Source: Blautia faecicola
GTDB lineage: Bacteria; Bacillota; Clostridia; Lachnospirales; Lachnospiraceae
Assembly: GCF_004123145.1 (NCBI RefSeq)
Contig: NZ_SDKC01000001.1
Location: 2,451,501-2,515,500, forward strand
Direction: 5' to 3'
DNA: 64,000 bases
Shown: one piece after another, positions 56,854 through 64,000 of the stretch
Numbering within the stretch: position 1 is the stretch's first letter
Layout of the letters: the number at the start of each line of letters is the position of its first letter
Notes under the pieces: model-generated
The model's database searches: none
What the model was told of the DNA's origin: nothing
Seen by the model: only the letters and a program-made list of their open reading frames with translations
Position numbers and translations under genes: made by a program

Positions 56854-59800
56854 TTATCTGTTATGTTTTTTCTTTCTGCTTACAACCGTTGTACCGATCG
56901 CAGTACCACCGCCAATAAACAGCAGGGCTATCCACAAAGCAAAATTGTTTGTGTCTCCGGTCTTCGGCTTGGTCGTGTTGGTTGTAGTGCTGGTTGTTGC
57001 GTTGGTTTTCGAATTTGCTTCTTCCGCAAGCTTCTTGATCTTCGCTTCCAGAGCATCCACCTTTCCCATAGCCTCTTTGCCGACCATCGTTTTCTCGTTC
57101 TCGGTTAGACCGTCGATGAGTGTTTTCACACGTTCCACCTCGCTCTTATCCCCAGTTCCTACGTTGTCCACCGAAGGTAGTCTATTGATCTCATCTAAAA
57201 CTTTTTCTACATTGTCGATCGCGGAAAGCGCCTCTTTTACGGTGTCAAGTTTTGTTTCAAGATCTTTCTTTTCCTTCTCGGTGTAGTTGCCGTCAAAGTC
57301 ACGCAGAGCATCTTCCAAAGCTTTTTTTGCTTTTTCAAGGGCTTCTTTGTCCTCGCGTTTCACATTGTCTTTGGTAATGCCGTCGACTGCCTGAATCTCA
57401 TCACTTTCAGCAGCATCCTTAGCCGCAGTAATGCGATCGAGCAGTGCCTGTGCCGTGTTTTTCAGAGTCTCAAGAGCCGTTCTCTCCGTATCTGTCAGGT
57501 TATCTCCATTGAGCAGAGTATCGATGTCGGCGATCAACTTCTCCATCTCATCCTTATCGTCGCTCGTCACCTTGTCAATATCGTAACCGTTTACAGCATC
57601 CGTCAGACGGTTGATCTCATCCGCAATATCGGCAATCCGTTTGCTCAGATCCCTGCACTTTGCGGCTGCCTCCGTCAGTTTCTTCCATTCCTCTTCGGTA
57701 GATTCGCTGTCAACAAACGCCGCAGAAATGTCGTTGATTTGTCGCTCGACTGACGAGATTGTATCAGTGTCACTCGATTTGACATCATCGACTGTCATGG
57801 AAATGGCATCGGTAATCGACGAGATCGGTTTCATATAGACCGTATACTCTGTTACATTTCCTGCTTTATCTACCGTGCGGATCACATAGGTTTCCTCTTT
57901 GTCACCTGTAAGGAGGAATCCATTTTCCACAGGCTCACCGTTCAGCGTTACCGACTCGAAATTTTCGTCATCGATAGCAACTTTTTTCGTCACATAGTAG
58001 GTCTTACCGTTATCCACACCGACAATCTGAGGTGCCGTAGTGTCGAAAGTTGCGCCGTCCGATCCGATATAGGTGACATTTCCGGCATTGTCTTCGATGC
58101 GGACATAGATCACAAACTGATCTCTGTCTTTTGCCGCAATATCAAACCCGCTGTTTTCTGTCCAATCGGTAATCGCACGAACCTCTTCGTCTGTGAGTAT
58201 CTTATCGGACTTGAAGTAGTGTACCGACTTAACGCCGGAAGCCTCATCGTCTGCCGTCAGTTTCACACGGACATCATCCTTAAAGAACAGACCAAAGGTG
58301 ATCTTGTTGAGGAACTCCTGGAACGCTGTGCGCTCATTTAATCTTACCTCGCCGGTCGGCGCGGTCTTGTCGATCCTGTAGTTTTCGGTAACTGCCTCAG
58401 AGATGACACCGGTAGCCACATTCTTCACATAGAAGGTCAGTCTGCCGTTTCCGGTTTCGTCCGTTGCGGTCAGCGTATCCAGCCACTCGCCGTCTGCCGT
58501 ATCGGTCAGGCTGAGTTTGTAGCCTTCCTTTGCGCTTACGACAAAACTGGTATGGATCCAGTCATTGGAATTTACCTCATATTCTTCCCCCGTAGCCGCA
58601 TATGCAACGATATTCGCTGTAATGCCGCCCGGCTGTGTGAGTGTGTAGTTTCCAACTATCACGTTATCACCGGAAAGGGTAAACGCCGTAAAGCTGACCG
58701 GAATATTTTTACCGATCGTCACACGTTCAAAGGTAGGAACGCCATTTACAAGTTTCACCACATCACCGTCGACCACCCCGGCTAAAACCGGTGTTCCATC
58801 GATCTCTGCAGTGTTTTTGCCATCGTACTGTTTATCTCTGACTTTGAGATTCTCAACCGTCAGTTCTTTCGGTGTGATACCAGCTGTAGTACCTGCCGGC
58901 TGAGCTGCCAGCACATAATTTGCTGCATCGTCTCCCGAAAGAGCAAAATCATAAAATACAACTTTCTTGCCGTTGCCGACATTCTTATCATCATATGCCG
59001 CCCTGCCGGTCACAATCGCAACATCGTCGCCGTCAACAAGTCCGTCAAATGCACCTGCTGCCGTTACTTTCGCGTCGGTATTACCGTCGTAGATCTTGCT
59101 TTTCTCCACAGTCGTACCGACAATCTTAAGTTCCTTCGCTGTGATATCTGCCGTAACACCTGCAGGCTGAGCCGTCAGCTGATAGTTCGATGCCGCAGAA
59201 CCTGTAAGTGCGAAACCGGTAAATGTCACATTCTTTCCTGTACCGACATTTTTATTGTCATAAGCTACCTTACCGGCTGCGACCGTGAGATTTTCGCCAT
59301 CGTAGTTGACAGATGGTGTTCCCACACCCGTGAGTTTCGCGTCAGTCGTACCGTCGTAAACCTTCGAAGTTTCAACGGTCGCATCGTCAATCGTAATTTT
59401 CTTCACCGTGATATCAGCCGTAACATCTGTCGGCTGTGCAATCAGCCTGTAGTTCGCCGCTGCATCACCGGCAAGAGCAAATCTACTAAAGGTTACTTTC
59501 TTTCCTGTTCCGACATTCTTATTCTCATAAGATGCATTTCCTGCAGCAATCGTAAGATTTTCGCCGTCATAATTTTCAGACGGTGTTCCTGCATCCGTGA
59601 TCTCTGCGTCGGTCGTACCGTCATAAACTCTGGAGTTTTTAACAGCTGTACCATTTATCGTGATCTCTTTGACGCTGATGTCAGCTGTCACGCTTGCCGG
59701 CTGTCCTGCAAGTCTGTAGTTTGCTGCATCATCACCATCAAGAGCGAATCCGGAAAATGCCACGGTTTTATCTGTGCCTACGTTTTTATCGCTGAAATTC

Positions 59801-62800
59801 GCCTTGCCCGCCACAACGGTCACATCGTCACCATTCACAAGGTTGGTTATACTTCCGTTCGATGTAATTTCCGCATCCGCTGTGCCGTCATAGATCTTGT
59901 CGGAAACCGTTACCGCTTCAATTCCAGCCTCTCTTGGTACGATTACAAACTGTACGGTTGCTGTACCTTTCTCGTAGTTATCCGTCTCTGCCGTTGTCAG
60001 CCGAACGTTATACACACCGACATTCTTCGGTGCATCCGTGGTATACGCCTCGTCATCTGCATAGACCGGCTTGTATTCCCAGGTTCTCGCGCCATCACCA
60101 TACAGCGTCCAGTCGATCAGATAAGGATCGATCGGCTCCCCATCGTAAGTCTTCTGTGTATTCGGTTCCAGATTCAGCTCCGGCGTTCTCTTTTTCACCG
60201 TAAGCTTCACCGATGTCATGGCAGGCTCGTCACCATCTTCGTAGCTTTCCCCCATCGGATGATACTGGACACGAATCGTGTATTCGCCTGCGGCAAGTGT
60301 GGAAACGTAACTTTTTTTCAGCGTTATCCTTCCATCCTCTGATACCGTATAATCGGCGCTGTCGATCGGTGTATCCCCATTGTAGAGTGCCGCCACCGTG
60401 TTGCCATTCAGTTTCACATCAAATGTAACATCCTTCTTGTCAAGTCTTGTAAATTCTGCCGTTTCCGTGACTGCCTTCGCGTCGGTGTAAACCACTACTC
60501 CGCTGGAATTGACAATGGTTACATTTCCGCTCTTATCTGTTGCACGGACATAGACATACGCTTTCCGGTTCGGCTCAATATCAAAAGATGTCCCTTCACC
60601 GTTCTCGTCAAGCGTCAACTCGTTCCAGTTGCCTGTAATTACGTTTTTATCCGTAAATGCTGTTTCTGACAGAAGATATGCAACCTTATCGATACCACTT
60701 CCCCGATCATTAACCGCCACATACACCGTCTGCGTCTCTTTGAAGAACAATCCAAAGGTAATATTGTTCAGAAAGGATTTGAATGTATGTGTACGAATAC
60801 TGATTGCCGTCTCAGGCGGAGTAATATCTGCAACCCCTTCTACGGTAATGGTGATATCTCCTGTAACGTCCTTATCCCGAATCACATATATATCGTTTGT
60901 GCTTTCAAGTTCCACCCCATTTGCAAGTACTCTGAAGTTCTCAGTCCTGGAGTACCCCCTGGCAATCTGCACAATAAACGTATAATAGTTGTTGTGTCCC
61001 ACAGTTGTCTCACCGGTAACGATGTATCCTTCGCCTTTTGGCAGTGTGACATTATAATTCTTATAGACACTAAAATCAAAACTTATCGTATTGCCTGCAA
61101 TGTCGGTCGCTGTGACTGTATGTTTCGCATTGTCCGGTGCTATGGTGTAGGTTCCGTTTTCAAGTGTAATCTCTTCGCCATCCAGTGTCACGGTAAATTC
61201 ACTTGCATCGGTGACGGTAAACTCCGTCGGACCATAATAAACCCCATTCGGCTCAATACCGGAAAATACCGGTTCTTCGATGTCGGTTGCCTCGACATAA
61301 CCGCATCCACAGAGTTTTTCGTGCGTATTCGTATTCCATACGCAGGAATGGGTATGGCTGACAACTTTGACATTTCCGGCGATACCGACACGACCATCAA
61401 TGATCTGACCGTTACCGTTGTCCTCAAAAGCTTTGCCATCCGCAAGGCAGTCCATCAATGCCCTGCCTGCAACGGTGATCTTACTGAAGTTACCCCCGTA
61501 GAGAGTCAGCGTGCTGTCTGCTTCTGCCATAATTTGATCGTTGAACGTACTGCCGGTGTGAACTTTCATCGTACCGCCGGACTTCACAAGCGCCTCGCCG
61601 TATTGACCGCCGTTTCCGACAAGTTCAAGCACGCCCCCGTTATTTACAGTAATTTTATCGGATATCGAACCACCGTTTACCACAACGTCATCTCCGGAAA
61701 CATTCAATGCCCCGTTCAATGTGCAGTAGTTGATAACCGTATGACTTCCTCTGGCGTTGAGTGCCTGTTCAAACGTACAATAGAGAAGCTTGCTGTTATT
61801 GCCATTGCTGTTTACGATACCTTTGAAAATGAGAGCAGATGCGTTAAATTCTGCCGCTTTGGCAACAATAACCGGTCCTGTGACCGTACCGTTGGAAATA
61901 TCCAGGTTCGCGCTCTTTGCAACATTGAGTCCATTGATCGTGTGACCATTCATATCGATGGAAAAGCTGCCGGCACTGATGGTACTTTTTTCCGTCACAT
62001 CGTCATACATCCGGAGAACGCAGCCGTTATTTTCTTCGGCATAGCTGACAGCATTTGCAAAGTTATCAAACTGCTTCTCTGTTCCATTTGCTTTCACAAC
62101 GAAGAGAATCTTCATACCACAACCGGTACAGATATGGTCGCTGTCGATATTCGCATGATCGCATGGTACAACTCTGACATTCGTCATAGAGTTCTGCTTT
62201 GCTTCCTCATAGCTGATACCGTCAAATCGGTAACCCTCACCGAGCAGGTCGGCACAGGTCAGCCCTTCGATTTCGACCTTTATGCTGCCATAACTTCCGC
62301 CGCAGAGGTAGGTTACTCTTGGATCCGGCAGCGCCCATTTATAGTCGGTAATGGTAAAGGAATCAAAGGAACCATTGTTGACCGTCAGCGTGCCTCCATG
62401 CTGTTCAAATCTCGGAAATTTGCACGCGCCATCAACCGTCAGTGCACCACTGCTCAACAGAAAATATACATTCATGGTGCCTTCGCCGACAATCGTTATA
62501 TCAGCGCCATATGAAATCTCATATTTTGCAGAATTCCAGTCAGCGTTCGGAGGGTTGATGATCGCATGTCCGTTCAGATCAAACGTCCATTTTCCTGAGC
62601 CGCACGCACTCCAACTGTCTGATTTTTCCGCATCTCCATAAAGTTTCAGGTTATATTGTTTGTCTGGGTCTGCAGTGACAAGAGGGCTCGCTTTGTCCAT
62701 CGCTTCCTCATAGCTGTCACCGGATACAAACTTTTCCTCGTTATTTTTATCAACATATTTGATCAATACGGTCGCCTGATATCCACAGTTTTCACATATG

Positions 62801-64000
62801 CCGGTTTCCTCATTAAAGGAATGTTCCTTATGCACATAGAAGTACACCGTCGTGGTGTTGCCCGCTTTGTCACACACCTCAACTGTATGCCACTGTTCGT
62901 TGTAAGCCGAATCAAGATTACAGGTATTGCTCCACACGCTGTACATGTATCCGCTGTGGGTTACATTTGCGCTTTCGAAATTTTCATCAATAAATTTAAG
63001 TGCTTTTCTTCCGCAGACCTGTACCCGCTGACCGTTTTCATAGCCTTCGATCACCGGTGGCGTCGTGTCAATGACAAAACCGTCGGTAGACAGATAGGTT
63101 ACATTGCCTGCCTCATCGGTCAGTCTTACATAGATCACATACTTGTTATCCGTATCGATATCGAATGTACCATCATATTCGGTAAAAGCCACCGCTGCAA
63201 GTTCTGCTTCGGTCATTCCTGCATTTGCAGGCAGATATTCGATCTTTACCGTTTCTCCGCTGTTGTCATCTGCGGTGATCGTAACTTTCTGTGCTTCATT
63301 GAAGAACAGACTAAAAATAGTCGTATCTGAGAAGCTGTTCCACTTCTTTTCACCGATGGTGATCTCACCGGTCGGTTTTTCACTGTCCACCCACTGTGCC
63401 GTCAGGGTAATGCTTTCCACGGTATCATCGGCTGCAAGATCTGCATAGGTCGTGTCCGCAGTAACAGAACTTTCACCGCATTTCCATCCGTTGAACGCAT
63501 AGCCTCCGTCCTTTGTCGGTTCGGCGATTCCGTCCAGTACCTTGTCTTCCCAGGTAACGGTCTTACTTTCAACCGCAGAACCGCCATCGCTGTCGAAGTT
63601 CACGGTATAGCTGTTTGCCGTCCACTGTGCAGTGAGCGTAAAGCCCTCCAGTACCGGGGTATCAAAATCGTAATCTTCCTCGCCCTTATACCATCCCTGG
63701 AATGCATAACCGTCCTTTTTGCATCCTGTCGGAATCTCCGCTTTCTGACCGCGCAGAACTTTCTGTGTATCGACTGTGCTTCCGCCGTTTGTGTCGATCA
63801 CAACATCGACCGTTGCGCTGTCGCTGATCGTTCCCGTGCCGGTCACTGTGCCATAGAAAATGCCGCCGATGATACTGCCATTATTTATGACTGTACCATT
63901 TTCATCAAAAACACCGCCACCAATTTCCCCGGTACAGGTAATAGTACCGAAAACTTTGCTTTTCCCAACATCCATGGCACCATCTATTCTAGCATTATCC
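56854..64000 (-). CDS. Giant sortase-anchored surface protein (5' end beyond window)
   Basis: At least 2,382 codons are open to the right edge; the first in-window ATG (63975) need not be the start. Order from the N-terminal side: two InlB B-type repeats (DGYAFQGWYKGEE; GGYAFNGWKCG); an Ig-like module seen three times (e.g. ITFGLFFKETQTVYVAVNDR); two parallel-beta-like stretches; five to six YDG repeats (about 58660-59940; SKVYDGTTDAKLTG, NVGTGK.VTF); and a helical, acidic C-terminal stalk. The wall-sorting signal KPKTGDTNN is followed by a hydrophobic segment and SRKKKHNR. It is an adhesin-like cell-wall protein. Pos 1 of LPxTG is Lys. Confidence 0.88.
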   Translation of the reverse strand, partial: DNARIDGAMDVGKSKVFGTITCTGEIGGGVFDENGTVINNGSIIGGIFYGTVTGTGTISDSATVDVVIDTNGGSTVDTQKVLRGQKAEIPTGCKKDGYAFQGWYKGEEDYDFDTPVLEGFTLTAQWTANSYTVNFDSDGGSAVESKTVTWEDKVLDGIAEPTKDGGYAFNGWKCGESSVTADTTYADLAADDTVESITLTAQWVDSEKPTGEITIGEKKWNSFSDTTIFSLFFNEAQKVTITADDNSGETVKIEYLPANAGMTEAELAAVAFTEYDGTFDIDTDNKYVIYVRLTDEAGNVTYLSTDGFVIDTTPPVIEGYENGQRVQVCGRKALKFIDENFESANVTHSGYMYSVWSNTCNLDSAYNEQWHTVEVCDKAGNTTTVYFYVHKEHSFNEETGICENCGYQATVLIKYVDKNNEEKFVSGDSYEEAMDKASPLVTADPDKQYNLKLYGDAEKSDSWSACGSGKWTFDLNGHAIINPPNADWNSAKYEISYGADITIVGEGTMNVYFLLSSGALTVDGACKFPRFEQHGGTLTVNNGSFDSFTITDYKWALPDPRVTYLCGGSYGSIKVEIEGLTCADLLGEGYRFDGISYEEAKQNSMTNVRVVPCDHANIDSDHICTGCGMKILFVVKANGTEKQFDNFANAVSYAEENNGCVLRMYDDVTEKSTISAGSFSIDMNGHTINGLNVAKSANLDISNGTVTGPVIVAKAAEFNASALIFKGIVNSNGNNSKLLYCTFEQALNARGSHTVINYCTLNGALNVSGDDVVVNGGSISDKITVNNGGVLELVGNGGQYGEALVKSGGTMKVHTGSTFNDQIMAEADSTLTLYGGNFSKITVAGRALMDCLADGKAFEDNGNGQIIDGRVGIAGNVKVVSHTHSCVWNTNTHEKLCGCGYVEATDIEEPVFSGIEPNGVYYGPTEFTVTDASEFTVTLDGEEITLENGTYTIAPDNAKHTVTATDIAGNTISFDFSVYKNYNVTLPKGEGYIVTGETTVGHNNYYTFIVQIARGYSRTENFRVLANGVELESTNDIYVIRDKDVTGDITITVEGVADITPPETAISIRTHTFKSFLNNITFGLFFKETQTVYVAVNDRGSGIDKVAYLLSETAFTDKNVITGNWNELTLDENGEGTSFDIEPNRKAYVYVRATDKSGNVTIVNSSGVVVYTDAKAVTETAEFTRLDKKDVTFDVKLNGNTVAALYNGDTPIDSADYTVSEDGRITLKKSYVSTLAAGEYTIRVQYHPMGESYEDGDEPAMTSVKLTVKKRTPELNLEPNTQKTYDGEPIDPYLIDWTLYGDGARTWEYKPVYADDEAYTTDAPKNVGVYNVRLTTAETDNYEKGTATVQFVIVPREAGIEAVTVSDKIYDGTADAEITSNGSITNLVNGDDVTVVAGKANFSDKNVGTDKTVAFSGFALDGDDAANYRLAGQPASVTADISVKEITINGTAVKNSRVYDGTTDAEITDAGTPSENYDGENLTIAAGNASYENKNVGTGKKVTFSRFALAGDAAANYRLIAQPTDVTADITVKKITIDDATVETSKVYDGTTDAKLTGVGTPSVNYDGENLTVAAGKVAYDNKNVGTGKNVTFTGFALTGSAASNYQLTAQPAGVTADITAKELKIVGTTVEKSKIYDGNTDAKVTAAGAFDGLVDGDDVAIVTGRAAYDDKNVGNGKKVVFYDFALSGDDAANYVLAAQPAGTTAGITPKELTVENLKVRDKQYDGKNTAEIDGTPVLAGVVDGDVVKLVNGVPTFERVTIGKNIPVSFTAFTLSGDNVIVGNYTLTQPGGITANIVAYAATGEEYEVNSNDWIHTSFVVSAKEGYKLSLTDTADGEWLDTLTATDETGNGRLTFYVKNVATGVISEAVTENYRIDKTAPTGEVRLNERTAFQEFLNKITFGLFFKDDVRVKLTADDEASGVKSVHYFKSDKILTDEEVRAITDWTENSGFDIAAKDRDQFVIYVRIEDNAGNVTYIGSDGATFDTTAPQIVGVDNGKTYYVTKKVAIDDENFESVTLNGEPVENGFLLTGDKEETYVIRTVDKAGNVTEYTVYMKPISSITDAISMTVDDVKSSDTDTISSVERQINDISAAFVDSESTEEEWKKLTEAAAKCRDLSKRIADIADEINRLTDAVNGYDIDKVTSDDKDEMEKLIADIDTLLNGDNLTDTERTALETLKNTAQALLDRITAAKDAAESDEIQAVDGITKDNVKREDKEALEKAKKALEDALRDFDGNYTEKEKKDLETKLDTVKEALSAIDNVEKVLDEINRLPSVDNVGTGDKSEVERVKTLIDGLTENEKTMVGKEAMGKVDALEAKIKKLAEEANSKTNATTSTTTNTTKPKTGDTNNFALWIALLFIGGGTAIGTTVVSRKKKHNR

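Noticed and set aside
60787-62514. 575-residue plus-strand reading frame opposite the surface protein
   Set aside because: Antisense frame opposite repeats of the adhesin; no start signal or domain.
1-64000. CRISPR array
   Set aside because: No regularly spaced short direct repeats were seen. The tandem repeats in 58.6-60 kb encode YDG protein domains of about 75-80 residues.

Overview
The window is ordinary low-to-mid GC Firmicutes chromosome, most likely a gut Lachnospiraceae (Blautia/Ruminococcus/Dorea-type). This is inferred from the cysE-cysS-mrnC-rlmB-sigH operon behind a T-box, a single-chain PurL of about 1,250 residues, several Na+-driven MATE pumps, many AraC regulators, and AGGAGG-type ribosome binding sites. 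There is no CRISPR array, rRNA operon, intact prophage or intact conjugative element.

Left part (1-9.3 kb): a divergent araR-type repressor (cut by the left edge) and queT, whose long leader carries a preQ1-I riboswitch behind a second, unidentified folded element. Then come a Xaa-Pro peptidase, coaX-coaBC (coenzyme A), a polytopic DUF2298 protein paired with a dolichyl-phosphate-type glycosyltransferase, and a cupin/AraC pair. At 9.3-13.8 kb is a T-box(Cys)-controlled operon cysE-cysS-mrnC-rlmB-sigH followed by tRNA-Thr. The rae1/yacP gene that sits between rlmB and sigH in Bacillus is absent here.

13.9-25.6 kb: a carbohydrate locus with an AraC regulator, an ABC importer (lipoprotein and two permeases) and two paralogous GH123-like (DUF4091) glycosidases. 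Two promoters 5.7 kb apart carry the same pair of direct repeats at the same distance from the -10 box. Between the two halves lie ispF, a VanY-like endolysin, a tRNA Met-Val-Met cluster, a MATE pump and a MITE-like element.

25.7-40.9 kb: small housekeeping genes, purL, a LysR regulator, a nuclease-helicase fusion, an HPr-like protein lacking the phosphoryl-accepting His, an ApbC/Mrp-CsoR operon, xpt, and a PurF homologue whose catalytic N-terminal Cys is replaced by Gly. A 63-bp intergenic repeat occurs at 13.4 kb and 25.6 kb.

40.9-53.9 kb: an operon greA - sugar acetyltransferase - lacI - azlC - azlD, two MATE pumps, and dus preceded by a Tet(M)-like ribosomal GTPase fused at its C-terminus to a Rae1/YacP-type NYN nuclease domain, which is the most unusual protein in the window. 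The Shine-Dalgarno of the fusion lies inside a 116-bp palindrome. A Ni/Co exporter sits behind a NiCo (czcD) riboswitch. 53.9-56.7 kb holds a small cassette including a Cys-rich KTR protein of the type carried by Tn916-like elements. The right end is filled by a giant cell-wall-anchored surface protein whose N-terminus lies beyond the window.
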